From Aphrocallistes beatrix (taxonomy: Eukaryota; Porifera; Hexactinellida; Sceptrulophora; Aphrocallistidae): a stretch of 64,000 bases of DNA. Of the stretch, positions 42,601-53,002 are shown one piece after another. Below the pieces are notes generated by a model. It searched no databases. It was not told where the DNA came from and saw only the letters and a program-made list of their open reading frames with translations. A program made the translations under genes and the position numbers. Within the stretch, counting starts at the first letter, position 1, and every line of letters starts with the position of its first letter. The stretch spans positions 248,001 through 312,000 of the forward strand of contig OY725491.1 of NCBI GenBank assembly GCA_963281255.1. Direction: 5' to 3'.

Positions 42601-44996
42601 TTATATTCGGCCCGCACGGCCCGAGGTTAGGCCGCAGGCCTGCGGGGCGGGCCGGCCCGCGTGCAACTCTGTGTCATTGTTATTAATACTTCAAAGCAAT
42701 AACTTATATAGATGTCTCAATTAGATTATAGTGTATAGCAATAAAAAGCATTGGTACAGAGCTGTTCGGATTAGCGAAGGTGACTGTACCTTATTTGAAC
42801 ATACCTTGTATCTCCAATTCATGGAATATACTCCTCAGTCTATCCGTGATGTCACTCCTACTATAATCGAAATTCCCCAAATCCAAATCGGAATTCTGTC
42901 TATACAACTCATCATACTCATTAATCACTGCCACCATGGTCATAAAGGTGTCAAAGACTAAGTTGTCCTCAACTATGGTGGAATTGAACATTTCGTTCAT
43001 CTCGTTGTAAGATGGACCGAGTAGTGTCGGCTGTGACTTATTCGTGGTTGTCAGATCATTCCTGAATGAGAGGGAATACTCAAGAAAATCTCTTAAGTCA
43101 TCAGGTCCACAATTTGGTTCATCTACTGCTCTGTAAAATTCTTCTGGAAACCTAAATTATGTAATGAAATGAAATTGAATTAATACTTCTGATATTCCTA
43201 GGTGTAATCTGGACAACTGCCACATCTTCGGGGGGCTAGGGGAACAAGGGGTGCAACCCCCCAATGTTAACTTAAATTACCTGGGGTCATTTCTATTTAT
43301 AGCAAATACCCCATACTTCTAAGGTTTCCCCGCCTAAATGACTTAATCGGAAATGAATTAGCAAAAGTCTAGCGCCATTTAAGAGTTAATTAAAAATGGT
43401 ACAGCCAAGCCCCAGCTAGACGTCAGCTAATTTGGCTTGGATTTGTGTGTAGTAATTTATAGCTTGTACGTGCACAAAAAACTGGAGAAAGCTACTGGCA
43501 TACTTGCCAACTGTCCCGTTTTTCTCACTCTTCTATTGAGCTAATTTTCTCAAGTGTCCCACTTTTACATGAAATGTCCCCATTATGTCCCGCTTTTTTT
43601 GTTTCTATGTATAATAGTTTTCTATTGCGTCCCGCTTTTATCATTGCTCAGGTTGGCGTGTAAGTACTGGTCACCTTATTATAATTCTATGATACTCAAC
43701 CAAGCTTGATAACCAACCTTTGCAGGGTTACAATACTCAAAATTTCTACATTCTTTAACGACTGAATTGCATACAACTCACCATCCATCTATCAGCCATA
43801 CAAATTGTATGTCAATGTTTCTGCTCCTAGCTTCACACAGCACTCGATTTGCGAAATCAGTATAGAAGAGTCCGATTATAATGCTATACCTCGCCTCAAG
43901 CAAATCAGACACGAAATCATCAATAGTGTCTATATCATAGAGCAAATATATGTCGCTTTCTATCCCGAATTCTTCAAACCGATTCTGTAGAGTCTGAATG
44001 CCAGTAGTGAATACCGACACTGTTTGCACTAGAACCCCAACCCTTTTCCAGTTCTGAGATCTGATGAAATTTGCACGTGAATTGATCAGTGTCAACTCAG
44101 TTGGGTATAGACGGAAGAAGTTGGGGTAGGTTCGATTATCTGAAAATTGGTGAGAGGCGACGAAATATGAAATCGCGATTATGTTTTTGTTTGTTATGTC
44201 CAGAACAACAGGTTCGGCTGCAATAGTACAAGCTGGTCCTAAAAATAGAATCACATTTTAACTCACTTAATTGCATTCTAAAACCATGGATTTATTCTAT
44301 ATTTAGGTTTGACTCTGTCCAATGGAAGTTTAGATTTTAATTCGTAGAGTCTTGTCTCCAAAATCTGATGATTCAAAGAAACAATTTATATATTTAGTTG
44401 AGGGGGAGGTATTGGTTATTTTGTAAGATATTGAAAAATACGAATCTAGGAGAAAAGATAGATCCTTGAGTTTGAGTATATTTATTCATATCATCGGGCA
44501 CAGAATCAAGATAAGTGAAGTGGTTTTATATTATCAATAAAAGATAAATTGTTGTTGTTTACTATTATTAAAATCTAAATATAGGATTGTGATGGTTCGA
44601 ACTATTTCATAACCGTAGCCCACATAACCTGTATATTTGTCGTTTTAGAAGTGACCGTTCGACACATACACCCAAATTAGGCTTATAGAACTCACCAACA
44701 ATGAACGAGTAATTCTGTTCGTTCTGCAGCATGTCGATGTAGACTCGATTCCCGCCTTCCGCAGAGCAATCTGAGTTGAATATCGTCATTTTCAGCTCAT
44801 ACTTCTCTCCCAAAGCTGTTTTGTTGAATAAATCAATTCCGTACTCCACTACACTGGTGATGTTGTATGTCTCTGGGTGTGGAAGTTCATTAGTGAAGAA
44901 TGGGTAGAAGAATGCGAAATTTATGACCTGTTTTTGTCCCGAAACAAGTGTTATAAATCCCGCCCATAGCAACCATGTGAGTCCGTAGATATGCAT
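39645..44996 (-). CDS. Class C GPCR, GABA-B receptor-like, seven exons
   Basis: Minus exons: 44996-44696, 44238-43782, 43151-42805, 42026-41685, 41202-40884, 40686-40407, 39980-39645; all in frame, 793 residues. A signal peptide (MHIYGLTWLLWAGFITLVSG) opens a Venus-flytrap ligand-binding domain over exons 1-4 (VINFAFFYPF, AISYFVASHQF, NWKRVGVLVQ). Exon 4 continues through GTTGTIKF, a GABBR-like region before TM1, to TM1 (FIIFLVIALIGVVTSSVFI). Exons 5-6 hold TM2-TM6, and exon 7 TM7 (VVICILVAVAATTNLLFVPL) and a cytoplasmic tail. The tail contains a coiled-coil-like stretch (YQRTIKNLERENLELRETKI), as in GABA-B subunits that dimerise. There is no cysteine-rich linker, unlike mGluR. The ligand cannot be told from sequence alone. 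Introns carry several MITEs. Confidence 0.88.
40172..40288. repeat. piggyBac-like MITE
   Basis: Flanked by TTAA on both sides (40168 and 40289), with inverted ends CCGTAGAATGCCCAG / CTGGATATTCTACGG. In the last intron of the GABA-B-like gene. Confidence 0.7.
40703..40775 (-). repeat. GGGCGGGG/CTATAAATAG repeat, truncated inverted copy
   Basis: TAGGGGTCAATTCTATTTATAG then TACCCCACACTTTTAGGG. It lies within 20 bp of the real acceptor of the exon starting at 40686, upstream of it on minus. Confidence 0.65.
41452..41661 (+). repeat. hAT-like MITE, CATACTTGCC family, copy 5
   Basis: CATACTTGCCAAATATCCTG to AGGTTGGCAAGTATG, with both ends preserved as inverted repeats. In a receptor intron next to the exon ending at 41685. 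Confidence 0.8.
42305..42671. repeat. GC-rich hAT-like MITE with perfect target duplication
   Basis: Inverted ends CAGAGTTGCACGCGGGCC and GGCCCGCGTGCAACTCTG, flanked by a perfect 8-bp duplication TGTCATTG (42297-42304, 42672-42679). Interior of GGCCCGC blocks. Intact ends and duplication suggest a fairly young insertion. Confidence 0.92.
43272..43395 (-). repeat. GGGCGGGG/CTATAAATAG repeat, inverted copy
   Basis: CCTGGGGTCATTTCTATTTATAG-type block (43282) then GGTTTCCCCGCC and GCAAAAGTCTAGCGCC, the reverse of the copy at 8587. Confidence 0.75.
43499..43660 (+). repeat. hAT-like MITE, CATACTTGCC family, copy 6
   Basis: CATACTTGCCAACTGTCCCG to GCTCAGGTTGGCGTG, internally shortened. Confidence 0.7.
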
Positions 44997-46249
44997 CAGC
45001 CTATATATTCTGGACTATTCTTTTGATTGCTTTATTTAGTATTCAGTCTATATATAGTATCTCCTATTGAATTGCAGTTTAGAAAGTGAGAATTCAATTA
45101 GCTTGTTAAGAGATGGATTCACTAAATGAGTATACGCCACTACAATGCTATGAATAAATGGATATATGGATGAATGGATGTATGGATGGAATTTATACTG
45201 ATATTTAATGTAATTTAATGCTAAAACTATGGCCTAACTTTTATAGGTAACTATACACTGAATAAATCTAGTGTAATGCAGTGGTGTTTGCGTGGCTCCA
45301 AGTTAGCAACTGTATGTTATTTAAAATCGCCAGCACTTTAAACGAGAACAAATCACTCTGCTTGACATTGTTCTGAAAAATACAGATACTTTAAAGGTCC
45401 TATGTGCATTTATTAACTTAATGTGTATCTTTACTCTGATAAATTTATGTTAACTTTAAAACTTATGAAGCTGGTTTTATACTTTCAGTGAGGCAAATGG
45501 ATTGATTATTTGTAAGCTATTTTTAGGATAGCGTATTCTTATCTATTTGTATTTTGTCTGCTTTTTACTTGAAAGCATATGCAAGCTTTCACCGAATTGC
45601 ACAAGATTACTTTCCAATTAAATTGGAATTTTGTATATGACATTTACACATAATGAATTTGGATTTTGTACGAATGAGAAGACACATCTAAAAGCATTTA
45701 ATTGCACCATAAATTAGTCTTAATTTCATAATGCTTGAGACGTGATTGCTTTAGTGATGGTTTAAGACCGACGCAGATGTTGCACGTGCAAAGGTTATGA
45801 AGTAATTACTCTAATGAGCTAGACTCATACAGACGTATGCAAGACCTTAAGATAGGCAGATGCACCATATGGTACGTCATATATTCTACCAAATATTCTA
45901 ACATGATGGACCATGGATGGTGTATGTTCTTGTATCGTGTATTCTTATAGTGTATCCACTGGATCAGATTTTAGAAGAGAGTTTAAAAGACAGGACTTAC
46001 ATACGAAGTTTAATCATTTACACAAGTCTTTTATTTGAGCAAAGTGGTTAAAATGTTGATCGACAGATCTATAGTACAGCTCTATCCAAGCAACAACCAG
46101 AAATGTGAAATTAACTAAGCGATTTAAGTTGAATTCGACAAAGTACACTATATTATCCGAGATTTAGTTTCTAGTTAAACACATTTTTGTGAAAGATGTA
46201 AAGATTTCTATTTAGAGAAGGGTTAACTAAACCTAAATCAACTGAAATA
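44997..46249. other. Intergenic region, no gene seen
   Basis: Holds the upstream region of the GABA-B-like gene and a short (ATGGAT)-type tandem at about 45148-45192. Otherwise AT-rich DNA without reading frames or recognisable elements. Confidence 0.5.
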
Positions 46250-46420
46250 CAGTCGACTCCGTTTAATCGGGTCAGCCGCTTAATCGGTCACCTTTGGCAC
46301 GACCGGAATAGCTCTTACACATATAAGCTAATACTAAAGATTTTCGGTTAATAGGGTTCTCCGCTTAATCGGGGCAAAATATCCTCTGACCGATGTGACC
46401 CTATTAAGCGGAGTCGACTG
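46250..46420. repeat. pogo-like MITE, CAGTCGACTCCGC family
   Basis: Full TA-flanked copy. Confidence 0.9.
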
Positions 46421-46477
46421 TATCTACAAATTTTGAGAAGAAAGTAGATTGTGCAGATCTAGAAAGTATGACTATAC

Positions 46478-47700
46478 TACTGCTGGTTGATGAATTAATG
46501 CATTAGGTGAAGTCATTGCATGAAATGCATGATGATAGGAATTCTTGGCTGCCATAGAAATAAAGTTACTTTCAGATATATCATCCTTAGTACCTCTAGC
46601 ATTCAAAATGAGTCTATCAAGTGTAGTACTACGAGTATACTGTCATACCTACTATAGCAGTTTCATAGTTGTTCGTTTATTATGTCACGCTGAGTTGTTC
46701 GCTTTGTAAACACATTTAGTTTCGAAATATTCTTGTCTACTGCATTTGTTTGTTTTTGATCAAACTCATAATATAAGAGATGCCTCATTCAACTTAAAAT
46801 ACTCAAATTTCATTGGTCAGTTAAGATTTGTCACCTTTCTCGGCGAGGTGTAAAAATGTCGTTTCAAAGACCAATAGACTTTCTTCCCAGTCTAAAATAG
46901 GTTATTGCTATAATCCATTGAGTTATGTAGGTCTAAATCATATTGATCAATAATATCGAAGTCAACTGTAGTGATATTATTAAATCCCTGGATTCTGATT
47001 GGCTAATACAATTTGACACCTTATGTGAAAAGGTTTATAAAAGTTGCACCCAGGTTCAAATCTCCACCGTATAAGGAATGTATAAATAATCCAAATTTGG
47101 TGCAATTTGACCGGTATAAAATCGTTACACTGTATTACTTCCACAAAAAACTGCTTTTGAGTTCTTATAACGTTCACTAACTAGCAATCAGTTTTTTGAT
47201 TGATCTATTATTTCAAAACTGACAATTGAACGTTTTAACGACAGATCTCGTACGATTATTTCACTGGTAATCCACTCTATTAAGCGGAGTAGATACAGTC
47301 TACTCCGCTTAATAGGGTCACATCGGTCAGAGGTCATTTTGCCCCTATTAAGCGGAGAGCCCTATCAACCGAAAATATTTTGTATTTGCTTCTATGTGTG
47401 ATAGCTATTCCGGTCCTGCCAAAAGTGTCCTGATTAAACCGGTGACTCGATTAAACAGTGTCCCTATTAAGCGGAGTCGACTGTGTTACAGTTTTAAATG
47501 AATCAATGTTAACTGTAGTTCTCTATTACGTCTAGCAGCTGTAGTAGTTGCGTATATCAACCAATGAATGAATAGCTCCTACGTAGTATCCATTATACAT
47601 ACATAGTACAATGATTCTAGAAGGTCATGGTTATTTAAACGTATTCCATTACCTAAGTATGTGTATTGTATTATACGTAGCTTAGTATCCTAATTTTCTA
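46478..47700 (+). repeat. Duplicated intergenic block of the EGF cluster
   Basis: 46478-46680 (CTGCTGGTTGATGAATTAAT onward) recurs at 56408-56730. 47180-47700 (CTGACAATTGAACGTTTTAA; TAGCAGCTGTAGTAGTTGCG) recurs at 53759-54110 and 57120-57605. No gene in the block itself, so these are co-duplicated flanks of the EGF genes. Confidence 0.8.
47296..47483. repeat. pogo-like MITE inside the duplicated block
   Basis: Full copy present here. At the equivalent place in the block at 53850-53880 only a short end fragment (CTATTAAGCGGAGT) remains. Confidence 0.85.
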
Positions 47701-47869
47701 GTGCGTTAATGCATGGAGTCAAGCATAAGCAGAAAAGTAATAGTGTGTATCCCTATTACTTTTCTGCTAATGTTTGATTCACGATCCTCCTTATCGAGTT
47801 TGTACTGAATGAGTTCACATTATAGACAGGGCCGTAGCTAGTAGTCCTGTTGGTTCGGTTTCAACCTGA

Positions 47870-48300
47870 CCACTTTTGGCAAATTTAGCCTCAAAAAGGA
47901 CCATTCTGTACAGTTGGACTAGCTTTTACCTGACAACTTTTAAGTCCCTACCGGACCACTTCACACCTCTGGTGTCTATGGCCTTGATAGAGATTCAACA
48001 GTTCTTTGCCCCTCTCCTTCCCATCAGGATATCCCAGTGTAATTGTCTATTATTGGTAAAAGATTTTTTTAGTTCTCTACTGAATACCCCAAAGGCCCTT
48101 TTGGAGGTTTATTTGACATAAATACCTGCTTGATTCGATAGTTTGGAAATGGATTTTTTTTGCGAAATTTCCAATCCTTCTAACCATAACAACAGCGAGT
48201 TTTCACAATCTATCTTTTAAGCCTAGCTGAAAATTATAAACTGCTCTGTCTTGTTAGACAGAGCAGTTTATAATTTTCAGCACAATATGAGTTACGACAT
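47870..48300 (+). repeat. Direct repeat flanking EGF gene 1 (partner 49455-49870)
   Basis: GACCATTCTGTACAGTTGGA-type sequence, ATCCCAGTGTAATTGTCTAT, and TTTGGAGGTTTATTTGAC occur in both. The two copies bracket gene 1 (48514-49194). Confidence 0.85.
48226..48281. repeat. Perfect 26-bp hairpin
   Basis: Arms 48226-48251 and 48256-48281 are exact inverted repeats (GCTGAAAATTATAAACTGCT start) around the loop TGTT. The partner repeat at about 49830-49860 has only the right-arm region, diverged. Confidence 0.9.
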
Positions 48301-48394
48301 TATTACTAAAGCAGAATGTCTAGTAAATTCATAATTTTTCTTCTATGTTGTTCTGTGTCATTATCCGAATATCCAAATTTCAGATAGTTTGTAT

Positions 48395-48460
48395 GGCATA
48401 TGCTGTTGGAAATGGAAATGAATTTCCTATATAAGGAGATATTCAGACAGATATACATCA
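48395..48460 (+). promoter_or_regulatory. Conserved core promoter of EGF gene 1
   Basis: CATATGCTGTTGGAAATG, GGAAATGAATTTCC, then the TATA box TATATAAG at 48428-48435 and GAGATATTCAGACAG. Near-identical at genes 2 and 3. The start codon lies about 80 bp past the TATA box. Confidence 0.7.
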
Positions 48461-48513
48461 TTAGTAGGCTAAGACTTGCTCCAAACTTCTCCATTATCCA
48501 CCAATCCTTCGCT

Positions 48514-49194
48514 ATGTTTCATCCAATCATATTCCTGATGATGTTCCTCTCACTTTTCCTTCCATTTAGCAGGCAGCAGTTTATGATTACTGATGTGTGT
48601 GACTTGAGTACTTTCTCTAGGCTTAGATACATTAATGACGGATTTGAAGTATGCCAGATTATAGCTGGAAATCCGAATACTTTTGAATTCATACCAGTTT
48701 GTGAGTCCCTTACTTACTCATGTGCTAACTGTAATTTGACCTGTCAAAACGGTGGTACTTGTGTAAAGGTATCTTCGTTTAGTTTCTGTCTCTGTCCACA
48801 GAATTGGGGAGGTCTGTCATGTGAGACTAGAGTTAATGATTGCGTGTTGAATACAGTCTGTCTGAGAGATGACATTCCATTTCGTAGATGTGCTCTTTCT
48901 TTTCCATACGGAGAAACATATTTACAAGACAACTGTCAACTTCCCGGAGTAAATTGTAATCCATCTTCTTGTTCTTTGACCTGCCAGAATAATGGGACAT
49001 GTGTTACATCAATAGTCCAAGGGAATGCTATGGAAAATTGTAAATGTGCGAATGGATATGCTGGAACTCTCTGTGATACTATGACAACTCCTAGCATTAT
49101 ATCCACTCTGTGCAGTGCTGGTTACAATGCATCTGCTCTGTGGACACTAATAACATTAGCAGTATTTGCTCTCTACGTTATCTCTGTGATATGA
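48514..49194 (+). CDS. EGF gene 1: secreted two-EGF, GPI-tailed protein
   Basis: Intronless, 226 residues. The start chosen is the first ATG after the TATA box; in-frame ATGs upstream from 48400 lie in the promoter. Signal peptide MFHPIIFLMMFLSLFLPFSR; a Cys-containing segment (DVCDLSTFSRLR); EGF-like domain 1 (CNLTCQNGGTCV, FCLCPQNWGGLSC); a cysteine-bearing linker (NDCVLNTVCL; CQLPGVNCNPSSC); EGF-like domain 2 (CSLTCQNNGTCV, CKCANGYAGTLCD). A short stalk leads to a C-terminal hydrophobic tail (WTLITLAVFALYVISVI) with no residues after it, which predicts GPI anchoring. So likely a cell-surface adhesion or recognition molecule. The family is not one I know by name. Confidence 0.85.
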   Translation: MFHPIIFLMMFLSLFLPFSRQQFMITDVCDLSTFSRLRYINDGFEVCQIIAGNPNTFEFIPVCESLTYSCANCNLTCQNGGTCVKVSSFSFCLCPQNWGGLSCETRVNDCVLNTVCLRDDIPFRRCALSFPYGETYLQDNCQLPGVNCNPSSCSLTCQNNGTCVTSIVQGNAMENCKCANGYAGTLCDTMTTPSIISTLCSAGYNASALWTLITLAVFALYVISVI

Positions 49195-51006
49195 TAGTGC
49201 TAGATGCTTTTTCATTATTCCTTTTTTAGAGAATATTTATTGTTGTTAGATAGGATCTTTCTTTTTGTTTAGTTACTTTACTTTGTTATTTGTATTCTTA
49301 CCTAAAGATTAAACTGTTTTCCTGGAAAATATTTTCGAACACGGCACCAACATAGATATGTATACACTCCCTGCCAAACGCATTCCTACACCCAATATTT
49401 CCATTCAAATAGCATCATCGTAATCAATTAATGAAGTCGATAAGATTTAACGAGTCACAATTTTAGCCTCAAAAGGGATCATTCTGTACAGTTGGACTAG
49501 CTTTAACCTGACCACCTTTAAGCCCCTACCGGACCACTTCACACCTCTGGTATCTACTGTCTTGATAGAGATTCAACACACAAATTCAACAGCTCTTTGC
49601 TCCTCTCCTTCCCATCAGGATATCCCAGTGTAATTGTCTATTTTTGGTAAAAGAGATTATAAATTTTTAGTTCTCTACCGAATACCCCAAAAGCTCTTTT
49701 GGAGGTTTATTTGACTTAAATACCTGCTTGATTCGATAGTTTGGAAATTGATTTTTTTGCGAAATTTCCAATTTCCAATCCTTCTACCATCACAACAGCG
49801 TTTTCACAATTTATCTTTTTAGCCTTTTCTTGTTAGACATACCAGTTTATACTTTTCAGCACTTACAATATGAATTCTATAACCTGAAATATAATTGGCT
49901 GATATTAGAATCCTACATTCAAGGAATTATTCCATATTCTATGTACATACCCATGTAGGGTTATATTTGGAGAGTCCCCCCCCGCCAAATAAAACCTTAC
50001 AACCCATTAACCGTAATGCAAATTTTATATATTGTAGTATAATCTAGTTTTGGACATTGAGAGATTAGAATAAAGCTATCTCGATTGGAATCCTACTTCA
50101 CATGCATTTGTATCCTCATTTAACAATACGACATCTTATAATTAAAACTCTAGGATTTTTTGTTTTGTTTGTCCGAATTGATTGAAGAATTGGCAAGTAG
50201 TAGAGATACGAAAATTGGCATGTAGGTGTCAAATGATGAATCTAGGATTAAGTTCGAAGAACTAAGCGAAATGTTCACACCTCGCCGAGATAGGTGACAA
50301 AATGTGCTGACCAATCAAATTCGATTATTTTATAATGCAAATACATTGGAAAAAAATAGTAGTGACTTATGCATACAATCAAAAGGACTATTTGTGATTG
50401 AAATTCATTGGTTCATGTGAGAACCAATCAATTATCAGCCTTTTATAATGAAATTCACACGATTTTATTCATATAAATGATTGAATACTGCTATTTTGAG
50501 TTTATAATTTGATTGTTAACAACAATTAAAGTGTGTTATATGCTACGATCAATCAATTCGATCATAAAATAACTTTTAACGACATGGACTGGAATTGATT
50601 ATTTAAGTATAATAAACATTAGCAATGTGAACTTTGTGTATTCAAATTGAGCTTACATTCAGGATTAGTTGACTTAATACGAAGTAAATTATATTTATCA
50701 CGAAACAAAATTTCTGCTACAGTTCTGATTTCACTAATGAAACCGTAGACAAATGACAATCCAGCGTACTTAGTATAAAACAAGAAAGCGACGTATTGTT
50801 TCTCTAATATCCCCAAGCGCTCACTAGGTAAATCTGCAGACACGCAGTGTCTGCAAGCCGCGCAGCGCAAGCAAGCGAAGTGCGCTTGTTACTACTAAAG
50901 CAGAATGTCTAGTAAATTCATACTTTTTCTTCTGTGTCATTTTCTAGTATCCAAATTTAAGGTAGGATGGATGTGTCATATGCTGCTGTAAATAGAAATG
51001 AATTCC
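49195..51006. other. Intergenic DNA of the EGF cluster
   Basis: 49455-49870 repeats 47870-48300. 49985-50140 repeats 59000-59125. 50160-50330 matches a dispersed repeat also at 42085-42210 and 15555-15650 (AGATACGAAAATTGGCATGT; TAAGCGAAATNTTCACACCT). 50815-50890 has a GC-rich tract (CCGCGCAGCGCAAGCAAGCG) shared with 53700-53755. No convincing gene. Confidence 0.65.
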
Positions 51007-51030
51007 TATAAAAGGAGATGTTGAACAGTG
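50970..51030 (+). promoter_or_regulatory. Conserved core promoter at the decayed EGF copy
   Basis: TATAAAAG at 51007-51014 in the context AATGAATTCCTATAAAAGGA, virtually identical to the block before EGF gene 4 (59239). Confidence 0.65.
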
Positions 51031-51065
51031 AGATTATCTTCTTCAAAACTTCAGCTCAACCAATC

Positions 51066-51284
51066 ATGGTTAGTAGGCTAGTTCTTGCTCCAATCTTCTT
51101 CATTCTCCTCGGTTTCACTCACGGGCAAATAACCGATGTGTGTAATGTCACCAATGTAGGAATTTCAATTTTAGGCGAAATTAAAATTTTGTCTGTGAGA
51201 GTATTTTCTCATTTGCATTTGTCTCTGTGCGCACTTCAGAATATTCTTGTCCCCTTGAGTGTCAGAATGGAGGCGTATGCGTAG
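51066..51284 (+). pseudogene. Decayed, truncated copy of EGF gene 4
   Basis: Begins MVSRLVLAPIFFILLGFTHG, as in gene 4 (59298), and follows it in DNA through the signal peptide and DVCNVTNVG. It then loses frame and part of the sequence, and the similarity ends after CAGAATGGAGGCGTATGCGT, within EGF-like domain 1. The promoter block is intact, so a transcript is possible. DNA typical of the region upstream of genes 1-3 follows directly, so the break is probably an unequal-recombination joint. Confidence 0.8.
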
Positions 51285-51483
51285 ATCATTTTGTGCTTAG
51301 TATCCATTATACAATAACACAATGTGTTATGACGATGCGAAAGTATTTAGCTTCCTACGGCTATGCATTGTATCATAGCTTAGTATCCTAATTTTCTAGT
51401 GCCTCAATATATCGAGTGGGCACACGCTTACTTTTCTTCAACGTTATTTTCTTCCGAGTATCCAAATTTCAGATAGTTTGTAT

Positions 51484-51550
51484 GGCATATGCTGTTGGAA
51501 ATAGAAATGAATTTCCTATATAAGGAGATATTCAGACAGATATACATCAT
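51484..51550 (+). promoter_or_regulatory. Conserved core promoter of EGF gene 2
   Basis: Same block as gene 1, with TATATAAG at 51517-51524. Confidence 0.7.
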
Positions 51551-51602
51551 TAGTAGGCTAAGACTTGCTCCAAACTTCTCCATTATCCATCAATCCTTCG
51601 CT

Positions 51603-52277
51603 ATGTTTCATCCAATCATATTCCTGATGTTTCTCTCACTTTTCCTTCCGTTTAGTAGGCAGCAGTTTGTGATCACTGATGTGTGTGACTCGACTACTCT
51701 CTCTGGGCTTAGGTACAATAATGACGGATTCGAAGTATGTCAGGGAGCTGGAAATCCGACTACATATGAATTTGTACCAATCTGTGAGTCCGCTACTTTC
51801 TCCTGTGATAACTGTAATTTGACCTGTCTAAACGGTGGTACATGTGTAACAGCATCTGGATTTAGTTTATGTCTCTGTCCACAGAATTGGGGAGGTCTGT
51901 CATGTGAGACTCGCGTAAATGATTGCTTGTTGAATACAGTCTGTCTGACAGATGACATTCCCTTTACTCAATGTGCTCTTTCTATTCCATTCGGAGAAAC
52001 ATATTTCCAAGACAACTGTCAACTTCCCGGAGTAAATTGTAATCCATCTTCTTGTTCTTTGACCTGTCTGAATAATGGAACATGTATTACACAAACAGTC
52101 CAAGGTAATACTAGGGAAATTTGTCAATGTGCGAATGGATATGCTGGAACTCTCTGCGATACTATGACAACTCCTTTCAATATGTCAACTCTTTGCAGTG
52201 CTGGTTACAATGTATCTGCTCTCTCAACACTAATGGCATTAGCAGTATTTGCTCTCTACGTTATCTCTGTGATGTGA
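51603..52277 (+). CDS. EGF gene 2: secreted two-EGF, GPI-tailed protein
   Basis: Intronless, 224 residues, same layout as gene 1: signal peptide MFHPIIFLMFLSLFLPFSR, EGF-like domains CNLTCLNGGTCV/LCLCPQNWGGLSC and CSLTCLNNGTCI/CQCANGYAGTLCD, hydrophobic end LMALAVFALYVISVM. Its second EGF region (CITQTVQGNTREICQCANGY) is nearly the same as gene 5's, whereas the region around the first cysteines differs. That suggests gene conversion or a recent duplication. Confidence 0.85.
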   Translation: MFHPIIFLMFLSLFLPFSRQQFVITDVCDSTTLSGLRYNNDGFEVCQGAGNPTTYEFVPICESATFSCDNCNLTCLNGGTCVTASGFSLCLCPQNWGGLSCETRVNDCLLNTVCLTDDIPFTQCALSIPFGETYFQDNCQLPGVNCNPSSCSLTCLNNGTCITQTVQGNTREICQCANGYAGTLCDTMTTPFNMSTLCSAGYNVSALSTLMALAVFALYVISVM

Positions 52278-52451
52278 TTATGATGTTTAACGTTCTGTGT
52301 GATAGAATATTCCTTTTTTAGATGGAATATTCCTTGTTGTTAGATAGGATCTTTCTTTTTGTTTATTTACTTTACTATTTGTATTCTTACCTATATATAG
52401 ATTAAACTGTTTTCTTGTAAAATATTTTCAAACATGGCACAAAGATAGAAA

Positions 52452-52638
52452 CAGTCGACTCCGCTTAATAGGGTCACATCGGTCAGAGGACATTTTGCCC
52501 CGATTAAGCGGAGAACTCTATTAACCGAAAATATTTTGTATTAGCTCTATGTGTGAGAGCTATTCCGGTCCTGCCAAAAGTGGGCCAATCAAGCGATTGA
52601 CCCGATTAAACAGTGACCCTATTAAGCGGATTCGACTA
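52452..52638. repeat. pogo-like MITE, CAGTCGACTCCGC family
   Basis: Copy downstream of EGF gene 2 at a position equivalent to 55293-55477 downstream of gene 3, so the insertion may predate their duplication. Confidence 0.85.
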
Positions 52639-52826
52639 TATGTATACACTCCCTGCCACGTATTCCTACACCCAATATTCTCCATTCAAATAGCATAGTC
52701 GTAATCAATTGATGAAGGCGTTAAGATTTAATGAGTAATTGAAGAGATAAATTTGACTTCAAATTAGTTTTCAACACGTTCCAATTTCTCACCATAAAAC
52801 CTTTCACTTAAAACCCATCAATGTAC

Positions 52827-52940
52827 TATGAATTTTGCTAACTCATTTCCGATTAAGTCATTTTGGGCGGGGAAACCTTTGAAATGCGGGGTCCAAGCTA
52901 TAAATAGGATGGAGCCCATGTTATTGGCGGGTTTTAATTA
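52827..52940 (+). repeat. GGGCGGGG/CTATAAATAG repeat in the duplicated block
   Basis: Equivalent in position and subtype to 55652-55762. Confidence 0.75.
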
Positions 52941-53002
52941 GTCCCCTTCGAGCTTAAATATTTTCAACGCCACACAGGGTTGAATCTCAAGGGGGGCTAA
53001 GA

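Noticed and set aside
48400-48513. N-terminal extension of EGF gene 1 (and the like at 51489 and 59250)
   Set aside because: The extension overlaps the conserved TATA promoter. Starting at the later ATG gives a proper signal peptide in every family member.
50619-50870. Minus-strand frame of 83 codons rich in cysteine at its start
   Set aside because: It begins in a GC-rich dispersed repeat (CGCGCAGCGCAAGCAAGCGA type), shows no recognisable domain, and has no counterpart in the other duplicated blocks.
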